Positions 11,145 through 23,290 of a DNA stretch of 64,000 bases are shown here, piece after piece. Source of the DNA: Marasmius tenuissimus (lineage: Eukaryota > Basidiomycota > Agaricomycetes > Agaricales > Marasmiaceae); assembly GCA_029532415.1 (NCBI GenBank), contig JAQOTA010000065.1:310001-374000 (forward strand), read 5' to 3'. The translations under genes were made by a program, and so were the position numbers. The notes beneath the pieces were generated by a model. It saw only the letters and a program-made list of their open reading frames with translations, was not told the origin of the DNA and searched no databases. Position 1 is the stretch's first letter, and each line of letters opens with the position of its first letter.

Positions 11145-14100
11145 ATGTTTGACGTTAAGAAATTCTTCTCCGGTCGCTTCGATGGCACTGGTTTCCGCCA
11201 GACCTATCACGGCGAAATGGAAGCTGTTACCAAGGCTCAAGGCCTTTATCGTCACCTTACCGGTGCAGCTAAGAAGCCAACGTACCCTCTTGGGGACATT
11301 ATTCTGACCATTATGGTCACTCCTTCCCCCGGTGTGGCAGCTACGCCTGCAGTTACACCTGCTGATTCCGACGAGGAACCTGATCAGGCAGATCCTACTG
11401 AAGCCCAGATCACGGTGTATAACACTGCGCTGGAAGCATGGGAAGAGAAAGACCTCCAGCTGATGGGTATCATTCAGTTGACCTCTACGAAGGAAGTCTT
11501 TGAGCCTCTCAAGGACATGGATGCTGCCAAAGCCTGGTCCACTATTGTCACCACCTATGGCGAACCAACCTTGTCTGCCATTTATGGCGACTTTGTCAAG
11601 CTGGTGTCCTTCTGACTTACCACCAGCCATCCCCAGGCTGGCATCGCCAAGTTCAAACACTACATCGAATGTCTTACCAAGGTCAGGGTTGAACTCCCCG
11701 AGTTGATCAAAGCCCTCCTTCTCATCGCAGCTATTCCTCCCGAATGGGACACTGCTTCCTCCAAGTCCCTTCATGACTTTGATAGGGATCCTGAGAGCTC
11801 CAGCGCCCTCACTGTAGCCAACATTCATGAAGCAATCATGATCGAATACAAGCACCAGAACCCTCAGCTTGCCAACCGCCTCTCTGCGGTCAAGTGTGCT
11901 GGCAACTGTGAGCCATCTTTTGGTCAGCAGCAGCATCCGCCACAGCAACGTCAGCAGTGTGGACAGCAGCAATGTGGCCAACAGCGTCAACCACAGCAGC
12001 AGCAGCAACGTCCTTCTTCGAACCAGAACAACGGTAAGAAGAAGAAGCAGCAGCAGCATGGTACCCGCAGTGGTATCAACCAGCACCAGGGTCCTGGCCA
12101 CGCCGGAGGTAACAACGGTGGAAACAATCGGTTGCATGGTCACTCCCATCTGGCATCTTATGCCTCTGTCGTAGCTTCCCACGCTCCTATCCGTCCTTAC
12201 TCCTCAATCACTGACCACAGGAAACATATCACATTGAACGCGGTTAGCAACTCCTTGCGCGCTGAGATTGCCAGCGCCCCTCCTGTTTGCGCTATGGGAT
12301 CACCGCCCCCAGCTCACTTCACCGGCCACTGGGACAAGTCTTGTGACAGCACTGTCCCTCAGCCAGCTGTCAAGAAGAACCCGGCTGCTATGCAGTCCTT
12401 CACCGGCTTCAAACCATCTCAGTCAGTATTTGATGATGTTCGTGGAGCGCGTTCCCTTGCTGACAGACTTGGTGCTCCTAAGACGGCGCGGTATCTCAAA
12501 CCCTTCGAACAGATTGTCACGTCCGCCGCCAATCGTTCGCTCCAGGACCACATTGAACAACCACGTGCGTCCTTGTCCAAGCGTCTTTTGGAGGATGATG
12601 AGGGATATGAGGGAGCCGGATCTCCTTCTTCTACTTCTTCTAAACACTCTCGTAGCGCTGATCCTGATGAAGATGTAGAGATGGATTGGGGATCTGACGA
12701 CGGTATGGAAGACATGACCTCTCTATTCGGTAATGATATTGCCGAAGCTGCAGGGGTTGAGGACATCCCGGATGACGTCTCTCTTGGATTGTTCCACGAT
12801 GACAGGCAAGTACCATACCTTGACCTGCTTTCCCAAGCTGATGCAAACCTACAGTGCTGCTCTCAACTAGTTGGTATCAGTAGTGCGCATGGTAGTCGTA
12901 GTGATCTGGAATCACTTGTACATTTTTGCAATGCTATTTCCACCCACTTTGTGGGTTGTACTCAATGTAAGGGAAAGAAAAGTGTGAACAATGCACAAGG
13001 CTGGCTCCTTGATTCTGGTGCCTCCTCTCATTTCACGAATGACATGAATGATTTCGCTGAATATGAATTGCTTGATGGTCCTATCATGAATACTGCAAAT
13101 AAGGGCAACCCTATACAAATCAAGGGTAAAGGCACAGTCTTCATTAAGCATAACGTTGAAGGACATGATGGGAAACTTACTGAGCGCGTTTTGCGTCTCT
13201 ATCCTGTCTATTACATACTGCAATTGGATATACACTTGCTATCCATGGGAGAGTTCCTTCAAGATGGTCTTTCAATTCGTGGAAACGCAAACAAATTGGC
13301 CTTCTACTCATCACAGCGACGACAGTCGCTTGTTTCCTACCCTCATATGCCTGGTCAAACCATTTATTGGGTGCACTTGCGGAAAGCATCTGCTGAGGTT
13401 TTAATGGCCAAGTTGGTTGTTTATAACGTCGACTACGATATTGAGCACAGACGCTTTGGGCATCCATCAGATAAAGCCCTGAATAAAGCTCAGAAACATA
13501 CGCAAGGTTTCCCACTTGACCTTAAAATGCCTACTAAGAAGACACCTTTGTGTCGTGGTTGTGCTGAAGGCAAGATGCATGAGAAATTGTTCCCCAACTC
13601 TACTACAAGAGCTTCTAAACTGTTTGAACGCATACATTCGGATCTGAAGTCGTACCCAGCTGAATCGTATCACCGGTACAAGTACTACATCTCTTTTCTT
13701 GATGACTGCATGTCGTACGTTTGGACCTCCAAGCTCAAGACAAAAGACAAGGCAGTACCCACTGACTTCCTTACTATGGTTAAGACGCAATTCAATGCTG
13801 TTGTCAAGACCTGGATGTCTGATGAAGGGGGAGAGTACAAAAGAGATAAGTTTGATGCAGTACTGAAAGAGTATGGGATCCAAAGAGATTAAAGCATACC
13901 ATATACACCACAACAAAACGGTCGTGCTGAACGATTTAACAGGACTATTCATGAGAAGGCTGAAGCTCTTCGCTTTGAAGCTTGTATGCCTCAGTTCTGG
14001 TGGGAATTCTGCCATGTGCATGCTGTCCACCTCTACAATCGCACTCCTGTGCAATGTTTGAGCTGGCAAACTCCGTTCGAAATGCTTCACGGCAAAGCAC

Positions 14101-15256
14101 CTGATGTTTCACATCTCCGAGTTATGGGTTGTGCAGCCTACGTCTTCATTCCTGAAGATCATAGGAAGAATAAGCTTGCTCCTTGTGGCAAGTTAATGAC
14201 CTTCATCGGCTACCAAGACGGGATGAAAGGCTTCCTGTTCATGCGAAGTAACAATACCGTGTTCAAAGGTAGCACTGCACTATTCAATGAGACGCTATAC
14301 AATAAGTGTCCTGATGCCAAAACTTGTGGCTTCACACCTGTTGGTAGTGAACCTTTTACCTTGGGTGGAAATCCCAACATTCCTTCAGAAGATGAAGACT
14401 CTGATGACGATTGGGACAATATCCCGTTCCCAGATCTCAGACGTCGCTCCGAACCTTCGAAGAGATCAGAACCTCAGGTTGACGAACCTGCAGGTGGCCC
14501 TGCGCCAGGGGATGTGCCGCTCCCTCAATCTGGTCCTCCGACACCTCCAGGCGAACCCACCGTTCCACTGCCTGTGCCAGCAGTGGATGGTCCATGCCAG
14601 TCTTCATGGCAGCGGAAGGGTACAACGCAACCTGGTAATATATTTGGGGAAAAGCAGAACCCAAATAAACCCTCAGATATTATTCACGACTTAGAGAATA
14701 AGAATACTTGAAGAAACATCACTGGAGACAAAGAGCCTTCGCATCCAGTTGATCGTCCTAGCTCTTTGCAATCTAGGAAAGGCAAAGGTGGTAAAAAGGG
14801 GATTCCTGGTCCACTTCCGCCTCCGCCTGCTCCAGAACCCAGTGGAAGCACTGAGTCACATGAGGAAGAAAGCGTAGTCGAAAGACTGACCCAAGAAGGG
14901 GGAGTAGGATTCGTGATTTACCTGTTGAACAATGCTGTTCCAATTCACGATTTGCTTCCAACGTCTGATACTCCTGACTTCTATAACATCAGAGAGTGGA
15001 CACTGCGCGATATTCTAAAGTTGCCTGTTGAGCAACAGAAGGAATGGAAGAACGCTTGCCACGAAGAACTTGAGGCACTTCGTAAGCGCAAGGTCTTCGA
15101 ACTCTGTGACTTGCCTAAAGGTCGCAAAGCCATCAGAAATAGATGGGTCTTCGACGTTAAGTCGAATGGTCGCAAGAAAGCTAGACTTGTTGCCAAGGGT
15201 TTCTCTCAGGTCGAAGGTGTAGACTTCAATGAGATCTTCTCACCAGTTGTTCATTA
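11145..15256 (+). pseudogene. Copia-A gag-pol polyprotein, 5' part, three in-frame stops
   Basis: One continuous frame from ATG 11145. Gag is followed by a Gln-rich basic region (near 12000) without a CCHC knuckle. Next come the protease (LLDSGASSHFT, near 13010), the integrase zinc-binding part (HRRFGHPSDKAL ... CRGCAEGKMH), the integrase core (IHSDLKSYP, MSDEGGEY, NGRAERFNR: D,D,E) and the RT N-terminus (NRWVFDVKS ... VAKGFSQVEGVDFNEIFSPVV). In-frame stops are TGA 11613, TAA 13890 and TGA 14709. By comparison with family B, 11613 was probably CGA and 14709 TGG, so both are transitions. No frameshift is seen up to the break at 15256. Confidence 0.85.
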
Positions 15257-15514
15257 TGTTGAATCCAGACTACCGGATATATGGACCGTTGTATCGGGCC
15301 GCATCTATGCTTCAATCGTTTCACTATGATCTATGCTATTCCTAGTCACTCCCGTTATAGTAGCTACAGCCACCTCTGTATAGTATATAAGTAGCTCTGT
15401 ATCTACATGCAATACCAGTACTTTTACTACTCTCGTTGCTGCCTCTAAGCCTATCTCCAGGTGAGCTAGTCTGTCCCATGCTGCCACTGCGTGGGCAGGA
15501 CCTCTACCTCAACA
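15257..15514 (+). repeat. Copia-B B1 5' LTR (258 bp)
   Basis: It runs from TGTTGAATCCAGACTACCGG to CTACCTCAACA. It differs from B1's own 3' LTR mainly by transitions (for example CCAG/CTGG, CTCCC/CTTCC, TATATAAG/TATACAAG), so the two LTRs are not recent sisters. Confidence 0.88.
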
Positions 15515-15530
15515 GGTTATGGGCCCCAGT
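15515..15530 (+). other. Copia-B primer binding site (B1)
   Basis: This has the same 16-mer as copia-A directly after the LTR, complementary to the initiator tRNA-Met anticodon arm. It recurs at 52389-52404 (D) and 49616-49631 (C, minus strand). Confidence 0.65.
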
Positions 15531-15840
15531 GCCCTGTCAATGTGCCCTGCGATGGCAGCTCTCTAGGATGTGCACCTTTATTGTGTGCTGCCTATGATAA
15601 TGTGCTGTTGTAGTTGTTGCACTTGATAACCATTGTGACTGCTTAATCGCTGTCGTGATAGACAGACTGTTAACACCGGTTCTGGACCTGTGAAGTCGAC
15701 ATCTTCATTGATGTTTGACAATGGTGGACTGTGTCCTCAACAACGATTGATGGCTGTTGCCGTTGACCGTGCAGTGATTTCTTTTATCATTGCCTATGAT
15801 GATGAACATATGCTGATTGTTGTTTTATCTCCAGATCGTT

Positions 15841-16758
15841 ATGGCTCCTGTTATGTCTACCCTTATCCCCACTGTTGAGGTCTTCAGTGGTGTCAACTGG
15901 CGCAAGTGGTCCAAGGGTCTTGGTACCTATGCCATGATCAACGAGTTCTACGACCATTACACCAACGACGATCCTGAACCTGATGCACCTGAGAAACCTA
16001 AAGAACCTACTAAACCTAAAGCAACTACTCGCACTGTCACTATTGCTGCTACAACTACAACTGAAGCAACTACACGTACGGAGACGGTCTCTCCTACTGA
16101 CGCGCAGATGCAGCAGTACACTACCGATCTTGAGCAGTATGCTAAGGATTTGGAAAGGTATGAGAACGATCTTCTCAGGCACGAGAAGGACCATCGCCGT
16201 TGGAAGAAGTATGAATTCAAGGCCATGGGTGCACTACGTGCCACGACCACCATTGCCATGCAGAGTGTTATCGAGGATGATGATACGGCTTGGAACGCTT
16301 GGGAGAAGATTAAGGCTCGTTATGGCCAGCAGACTTCCGTCTCTGTTTGGGCGGACTTCAAGTCCATTATGGAATTCCGTCTGTCTGGTGGTAACCCCAT
16401 TCCTGAAATAGCTCGACTCGAACTCCTCTTTGGACAGCTCCATGAAGCCGATATCGGTCTCCCTGATCTTATCAAAGCCATGCTCCTCCTCTCCGTTCTA
16501 CCACAGGGCTGGTCGAACGCTCGTGAATTTGCTACCAATGGTAACTTGCCAGCCGATCTCACTTTCGAAGTGGCTCATGATGCCGTCATTAACCACTACA
16601 AAGCTCGAAAACCCGCTCCTCTTGCATCGCGCATTTCTTCTGTCAAGAAGAAGGACAAGGACCCGAAGTTTAACCAACAGTCCAATCCTCCTTCATCGTT
16701 GTCTAACAATAACAACCAGTCTAATAACGACAACGGCCAGAAGAAGAAGAACAACTGA
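15841..16758 (+). CDS. Copia-B Gag (copy B1)
   Basis: From ATG 15841 (MAPVMSTLIPTVEVFSG) it encodes 305 aa and ends at TGA 16756-16758. It has the copia-type capsid layout: an N-terminal helix set around FSGVNWRKWSKGLGTYAM, a charged Pro/Thr-rich insert, YEFKAMGALRATTTIAMQ, and a basic Asn/Ser/Lys-rich tail that probably binds RNA in place of a CCHC finger. The TGA is followed in the same frame by the Pol reading. The identical stop at the same codon ends Gag in copies C and D, so it is either a readthrough stop or inherited from a shared source. Confidence 0.8.
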   Translation: MAPVMSTLIPTVEVFSGVNWRKWSKGLGTYAMINEFYDHYTNDDPEPDAPEKPKEPTKPKATTRTVTIAATTTTEATTRTETVSPTDAQMQQYTTDLEQYAKDLERYENDLLRHEKDHRRWKKYEFKAMGALRATTTIAMQSVIEDDDTAWNAWEKIKARYGQQTSVSVWADFKSIMEFRLSGGNPIPEIARLELLFGQLHEADIGLPDLIKAMLLLSVLPQGWSNAREFATNGNLPADLTFEVAHDAVINHYKARKPAPLASRISSVKKKDKDPKFNQQSNPPSSLSNNNNQSNNDNGQKKKNN

Positions 16759-19700
16759 CATGGCAGGAAGAAGAAGGGTGATTCTCAGGACAACAAGGGT
16801 GACTCCTCTCACAGGGGTCATTCTCATATTGCTTCCCTCTCTCATTTGTCCATCTCCTCACCCCCCATCGTTCCTGATACTCCATCCGTTGTACATCCTG
16901 CAGATCGATCCTGGGATCCACTCCACATGCAGCGTTTCTCCGGTGCTACCTCTGGTGGTACTGTTTTTGAGAATGCTCAGGCTGCTCGCAGTCTTGCCGA
17001 TCGTCTTGGTGTTCCCAAGTATGCCCACATCCTTGAACCTATGGAACAGGGATATGCGGCTGCTTCCTCTTCTTCCCTTAAGCATTGTATTGATGGTCCC
17101 TTCTCCTCTGCTCCACCTGCAAAGCGTGCTAAGAGCGTTGAGAAGGTTTACGACCTCTATAATTCATTCTATGAGGACTCTGACTCTGAGCGTGAGGATC
17201 GTATCGCGTTGAACGCTGTTAATGATTCCTTGCATACAGAGATTGCGAGTGGAAGTGCCATGGACGTTGACAGCGAGATTGCAGATGCCGCTGGTTTTTC
17301 CGACGATGTTGAGTATGATTCGGTCTCCATCGGATCTGAGGAATCTGACGATGACAGGCAAGTGCCTTATCTCAGTCTTTCTTCTAACACTGATACAAAC
17401 CTACAGTGCGCCGTTTTACTAGCCACTTCTAAATGTAGTAGTTCAGATATCGTGTCCTGTATGAAATTTGTGCAATATATTGGTGATCACTTTGCCACAT
17501 GTGCCAATTGTAAGGGAAAGAAGGCGACTGGAAGCTCACAAGAGTGGATCGTCGATTCGGGTGCCTCATCGCACTTCACTTATGATCTCGAAGATTTTGC
17601 TGAGTATGAACCCATGAACAATGGACTGCAGCTAAACACTGCACAGAAGGACAACCCTATCCAAATTAAGGGGAAAGGGACTGTTTTCATCTCTCATTCT
17701 GTTGAAGGATCTGACAGTTGTATGGAGGAATGCATTATGCGACTCTATCCTGTCTATTATGTTCCGCTTCTGTCAATTCGACTTCTCTTGCTTGGAGAAT
17801 TCTTGCAAGGTGGTCTGCAAGTACGCAAATCGTCTAGCAAATTGGCTTTTTATCACAAGGGTCGACGCCAATCATTGGTATCGTATCCGCTCACGCCTGG
17901 TCAAACCATTTTCTGGGTTAGCTCGCAGAAAGCCTCTGCTCGCAGCTTAATGGCCAAGTCAACGATGAATAAAGTTGACTACAAGGTTCTACACAGACGT
18001 TTTGGACATTGTTCAGACAAGGCTCTGGATAAAGCTCGGAAGCATACTAAGAACTTCCCGGAATTCGACCGAAAACCGAAGAAAACCCGGTTATGCCGAG
18101 GATGTGCAGAAGGAAAGATGCACTCCAGATCGTTCCCTGACTCTACTACCCGTGCCTCGAAACCCTTCGAGAAAATCCACTCCGACCTCAAACAATTCCC
18201 CACTGAGTCGTACCACAAATACAAATGGTACATGTCGTTTGTTGACGACTGTACTTCACATGGCTGGACAATGCTCATGCGACGCAAATCTGACTCTGTC
18301 AAGATGCTCTGTGACTTTATCGCCATGGTGAAGGTACAATTCAGTGTTGATATTAAGGAATGGATGTCCGATGGAGGGGGAGAGTACAAATCAGATGCCT
18401 TCAATGATGTGCTGAAGGAGCACGGTATCAAAATTCTGACCAGCATTCCATATACGCCGGAACAGAATGGTCATGCAGAACGATTCAATCGGACTATTGT
18501 CAAGAAAGCTCAAGCTCTTCGCTTTGATGCTTGTCTTCCACCTTCTTGGTGGGAATTCTGTGTGTTGCACACTGTTGCACTTCACAATCGGACGCCGTCC
18601 CAGCGTTTACGTTGGTTGACCCCGCATGAGAAGTTGCATGGCAGTGCACCGGATGTTTCAGATCTTCGAGTCTTCGGATGTGCAGCGTATGCATTTATTC
18701 CAGAAAAGCGTCAAGTTAACAAGTTATCTCCGCGTTCGGAACTGATGACCTTCATTGGTTTTCAGGAAGGCATGAAAAGATATGTCTTTATGAAAATATC
18801 CAATAATGCTATCTTCAAAAGCGCTACAGCTCTGTTCGATGAAAACTTGTTCCCAAAGTGTTCTGATAAGAAACTGCGTGGCTTTACCCCGGTGGGTGAA
18901 ATCCCTGAAATACCACCGGTATTGGGTGAAAATCCCAACTTCTCTTCGGATAGTGATGATGATTCGTCTGATGACGATCTATATCCTCCCGAAAACCTTC
19001 CAAAGCGATCGGAATCTCCTCATGATGATGATGGAGATGGTACTGTACCTCAGGGTGAACGTCAACACTCTGATCCTGATCCTCCATTCCAGCCTTCCAG
19101 GCCACCTACACCTGTGGGTGGTAAAGAGCAGTCTCCGCTGCCAAGGTGTTCAGGCAGGAAACGGATGGGTACTATGCAACCTGATAACGTATTTGGTGAA
19201 CAACGAGACCCAAATAATCCCTCGCGCATTGTGCGTGATATGGGGAAAAATTCTACATGGAGAGATGCCACGGGTGATAGAGAACCCATGGATCCACCTA
19301 CTACTCATAGGAGAGGCAGACCTAGAAAGGTTCCTGGGACTAATTGTGCCAGTCTGTCTACCATGTGTAACTCCAGGGAGAGTCAGCCCGATAGCTTAGT
19401 GCAACAATTATCCCAGGAAGGGGGAGTAGGTTTCGTGATTTATCTGTTAAATCGGGCAGTTCCCGTTCACGATGACCTCATCGATATGTCTAATGTTCGA
19501 GAGTGGACTCTCCGTGACATACTGAAGCTGCCAGCTGAGCAGCAGAGAAAATGGAAGGCTGCTTGCCGCGATGAACTAGATGATGCTCGCACTTGCAGCT
19601 CTCAAAAACTGGCACATTCAGGCATTGGATGTGAAGAACGCCTTCCTTTATGGCGAACTTAAAGAAGAGATCTATATGGATCAACCTGAAGGTTTCAAGG

Positions 19701-20845
19701 TTAAGGGTGAGGAAGGCAAAGTCTATCGCCTTTGCCGTGCATTATATGGACTGAAGCAAGCCGCTCTTGAGTGGTGGCGTGCCCTCAGCTCGTCCATGGA
19801 AGTAATGGGTTTTAAACGCTTAACTTCTGATGCAGGTCTCTTCATCTGCAAAGATCGTGAGACTGGTGAAGAATGTATTGCTTTGATCTATGTCGACGAT
19901 GCATTATTCCTTGGACCCAACAAAGCCTTTGTCGATAAGAAGAAAGCCGAGTTTATGGCTCGTTGGGAATGCCGTGATCCTGGAGAAGTCAAAGAGTTCT
20001 TGCGCATACGTATTCGTCGCAAAGGCCGTAAAATCCTTCTTGACCAGACGGAATACTTGAAGAAAGTCTTGAAGCGATTTGGCATGCAGAATGCAAAAGC
20101 AGCAGATACTCCTCTTCCTGCCGGCTATATTCCACAACCCAACGAAGGTCCTGTTGATCCCGAACGTCGCGCTCGATATCAATCAGTGATTGGATCGCTT
20201 CTGTATATCATGCTTGGCACTCGTCCAGATATTGCCTACGCTGTTACAAAGCTTTCTCAATTTTCTGCTAATCCATCGGAGGATCACCTGAAGAAGGCAC
20301 TTTATATTTGCCGCTATCTTGCAGGAACTCCAGACTATGCATTGGTCTATGATGGAGCCTCTGACGGAGGTTTACTAGCATTCACTGATTCTGATTGGGC
20401 TGCTGATCCTATCAAACGTCGGTTGATCACGGGCTATTTCTTCAAGTTGGCAGGTGGCATTTTCTGTTGGCAATCACGTGCCCAGAAGACTGTTGCGCTT
20501 TCATCCACTGAAGCTGAATACATGGCGCTATCCGACTGTAGTCGTCAGGCTGTGTGGATTCAACAGTTACTCTCTGAACTTGGAATTGATATGACTCCTG
20601 TACCCATATGTGGAGACAATCAAGGCTCGATTTTTATTGCCTCTAACCCAGTTCAAGAATGTCGCACCAAACACATTGATATTCGCTATCACTATATTCG
20701 CGAATGTGTTTCAGACCGCAAGGTCGATCTTTTCTTTATTGACGGTGCCTACAATCCTGCGGACATGTTCACCAAGAATTTGGGTCATGTCAAGTTCTCT
20801 GCCTTTAGAGAACATCTTGGACTTGAATTTCATTTGTCTGAATAG
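16759..20845 (+). pseudogene. Copia-B Pol (copy B1), RT broken by a 197-bp deletion
   Basis: It reads in the gag frame from the TGA onward. Protease (IVDSGASSHFT, near 17550), integrase zinc site (HRRFGHCSDKAL ... CRGCAEGKMH), integrase core (IHSDLKQFP, MSDGGGEY, NGHAERFNR) and an acidic/Pro-rich linker are present. Near 19580 the frame is lost. Compared with copy D (56452-56648) about 197 nt are missing between GATGAACTAGA and TGATGCTCGC, with a 2-bp GA microhomology. This removes the first RT block. The frame resumes at 19580 with NAFLYGELKEEIYMDQPEG, YGLKQAALEWW, the RT active site YVDDALF, and RNase H (FTDSDWAAD, SSTEAEYMALSD, ICGDNQGSI). It stops at TAG 20843. This copy cannot encode a full RT. 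Confidence 0.88.
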
Positions 20846-20886
20846 ACGCTTCATGCTCTACTTGTGCCGCACTTAGCAAGGGGGAG

Positions 20887-21144
20887 TGTTGAATCTGGAC
20901 TACCGGATATATGGACCGTTGTATCGGGCCACATCTATGCTTCAATCATTTTACTATGATCTATGCTATTCCTAGTCACTTCCGTTATAGTAGCTACAGC
21001 CACCTCTGTATAGTATACAAGTAGCTCTGTATCTACATGCAATACCAGTACTTTTACTACTCTCGTTGCTGCCTCTAAGCCTATCTCCAGGTGAGCTAGT
21101 CTGTCCCATGCTGCCACTGCGTGGGCAGGACCTCTGCCTCAACA
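20887..21144 (+). repeat. Copia-B B1 3' LTR with polypurine tract
   Basis: It is preceded by the purine tract AGCAAGGGGGAG (20875-20886), the plus-strand primer. It begins TGTTGAATCTGG and ends GCCTCAACA. Over the stretches I compared it matches copy C's 5' LTR (49632-49889) rather than its own 5' LTR. Confidence 0.85.
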
Positions 21145-21539
21145 ATAACCTGTTGTGTCTCTCCTGGATGTCAGAAGAACACAACTCCAGACTCACACCC
21201 CTGAGTTGATGCGTTCTGAGACCTCTCCCTTCCCCTTTTTTGACAAACATGAAAAAAATATCATCTTGGTGGGCATATCAGTCTTGATTTTTTGTTTCAA
21301 ACCTTTCCTTTCCCCCTCCCCCAATCATCAATGACTCTCAATCATTCTCCTTGAACATGCCTTCGAAGCATACTCTGAACAGTTTTCTCAGCATTACCAT
21401 GCCACACAAGCCACAACTACCTGGGAAATAGCCTAAAAAATCCAAGAAACCTCTACCTCAAATGGTGACTTGTAACATCACATAATATCTGCACTGAAAA
21501 ATCATCACTCCTCCCACCTCCAACAGATATTCACTCAGC

Positions 21540-23290
21540 CTTGACATTACCCTCAATGCTGAGCAGAATGCCGTCCTTACCAAGGTCCTCTTTCAATCCA
21601 AGGGCCTGTTTTTAACAGGCAACACAGGCAGGTCTCATCTTTCCTCTCTTCACTGGGATTTGATGCATCTTTCAAAAGGCACTGGCAAATCAATTGTCAC
21701 CTGTATCATTGTATCTCAACTCAAAGCTTAGTACAAGGGCAGGCCATACATGCTTGCAATCACAGCTAGTAACAGGTGTTTCCAGTGTCAGAATCAGCGG
21801 GAAGACCCCACATTCATGGTCTGGTTTGACCCTGAGTATCAAAAACATTGACACTGACATCTCCAGGAAGGGCTCTCTTGAATGCTGGATAAATGTCAAA
21901 GTGCTCATCATCAACAAAGGTAGGCTTTTCCCCAATTTCATCCTCTCCCAAAGTACTCATCGTCCCAAGTTTCAATGATTCATGAAGAATTCTTTCAACT
22001 TTTGTCCTATGTGTCACAGAAAATATGTGGCAATACACTTCTCTTTGGTAGAATACAGATGTGTCCATTAAACCTCCCAACATGGCTAATCTCCAAATGT
22101 CTACATCTTGTTTTTTTTCCCAGCTTGTTCTCACTGGCAACTTTTTCCAACTACCTCTCTGGGTCGACAAGGCCAAACCTGTTCAGTATGCTTTTAACAC
22201 CTGCATGTGGAAAGAAACAATCAAGGATGCTGTGATCCTCACAACAGTATATCGTCAAAAAGATCCAGGTGAAAATGGATTTCAAGTAGAGCAGTCACCC
22301 CGACTCTATCTCTCATCATGTTTAAAGCACTCATAGAAGCCCTCAACTCTATCTGTATTGGAAAAATGACCCCCAAAGCAATTCAACTCTTCACCTTCTT
22401 TTCCTGCCCAATTCAGACACAGGCTAATCTCAGCCTGACAAAGTTGTTTCCACTCTGAACTCAAGTCCACTCAGCAAACAATGAAAAGCTCAACATATTG
22501 AACAATTGACCACTCTTCATCTACATGGCAACAGACAAGGGGACAAATCACACCCTTCTCACCAACCTCCTTGTAGAGCAGGAGCTCAAACTCAAGGTTG
22601 GAGCACAGGTCATGCTGGTCAAAAACCTGAATGATGAGGTCAGTAACAAAACAATGGGAAGAGTTGTTGGATTCTACTCTCACACCCAGGTCAAGTTTCA
22701 CAAAACCCTTGATGACAACAATGAGCTGAAAGAAGCCATCAGTGGTGACAAAGCCCCCAACCCATCGTTTTTCTCCCCCAAACCCAAGAAGCAATCATCA
22801 TCTTCCTCTTCCACTCTCAACTATCAGCACATTGACCTGTCCTCTGTTGACACCACCTCAGGAGCCTTGCCTATGAGCAAGACCAATGTCAACAGATACA
22901 CTCTGGTTGTCTTCAAGCACCCTGGAGCCAAAGATGGAGAGTATATTGACAAACACTGGGTGCAAAACAATATAATACATGTTGCTTTATTCAAACTTTA
23001 TGTTGAAATTATCCTAAATTTTGCATGTTTTTAAAAAAATTTCAACATAAAATTTGCATAAAGCCACACATATTATATTATATTGCACCCAGTGGAAGCT
23101 GTCCTTGTTCAAACCAAAGATTTCAAGATTGAGGACAATGATGGGCAACTTGTTGCAAAGCAAACCCAGTTGTACATTCATGTTGAACACGAAACTTGCT
23201 TCTTCAAAATGATCCCAACTAAAGATGTTCTCTGTGTTTTAGACCTATCATTCTCTAATGAGCCATGTCCATTCACAAGTCCCAAGGACT
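21540..23290 (+). pseudogene. PIF1-type DNA helicase remnant, possibly from a Helitron
   Basis: Scattered frames carry PIF1 landmarks in the right order. LNAEQNAVLTKVLF with GLFLTGNTG near 21555-21640 is a decayed Walker A region. QLVLTGNFFQLP near 22120 is helicase motif III (normally GDFFQLP). AVILTTVYRQKDPG near 22230-22270 follows. LKVGAQVMLVKNLNDEVSN and TMGRVVGFYS near 22585-22680 are typical of the PIF1 C-terminal region. Frames shift repeatedly and the catalytic Lys of Walker A is not visible, so it is dead. A MITE (22954-23094) interrupts its 3' end. Standalone PIF1 copies in fungi often derive from Helitrons, but I found no Rep domain or hairpin end, so that part is a guess. Confidence 0.65.
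22954..23094. mobile_element. 141-bp MITE with CACTGGGTGCAA termini
   Basis: The left end CACTGGGTGCAA and the right end TTGCACCCAGTG are perfect inverted repeats of 12 bp, continuing imperfectly through an AT-rich stretch (ATATAATA). The interior is AT-rich and non-coding, with an inner stem (TTTATGTTGAAAT against ATTTCAACATAAA). It sits inside the helicase remnant, whose frame (YIDK / EAVLVQTKD) seems to continue on either side. The flanks (ACAAA, GAAGC) show no clear TSD. Confidence 0.7.

Larger units (their letters stand above)
10538..15256 (+). mobile_element. Ty1/copia family A, 5' half (LTR-gag-PR-IN-partial RT)
   Basis: It begins with TGTTGAATCC directly after the target GGATC and runs through the 5' LTR, primer binding site, gag, protease, integrase and the start of RT. 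It stops at CATTA (15252-15256), where the LTR of copia-B copy B1 begins. Its 3' half is on the opposite strand at 41421-43057, flanked by the same GGATC. The two halves make an element of about 6.35 kb. Coding runs in one frame with only nonsense substitutions, so it is not very old. Confidence 0.85.
15257..21144 (+). mobile_element. Ty1/copia family B, copy B1, inserted in the copia-A RT
   Basis: It has two LTRs of 258 bp, a primer binding site, gag, protease, integrase, RT with a deletion, and RNase H. The flanks do not match: CATTA on the left and ATAAC on the right. The left flank pairs with the outer flank of copy C (CGTTA, 43053-43057 read on the minus strand). The right flank pairs with the left flank of copy D (52126-52130). 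B1 is thus a recombinant of two different insertions. Confidence 0.88.

Noticed and set aside
11085..12182. 365-aa minus-strand frame over copia-A gag
   Set aside because: It is antisense to Gag and rich in Leu/Thr because the plus strand encodes Gln/Asn/Lys repeats; there is no domain.
15257..21144. B1 as an intact copia element bounded by its own target-site duplication
   Set aside because: The flanks CATTA and ATAAC differ, the LTRs are of different types and RT has a deletion.
21814..22176. 120-aa minus-strand open frame in the helicase region
   Set aside because: It is antisense to PIF1 motif III on the plus strand and has no domain of its own.
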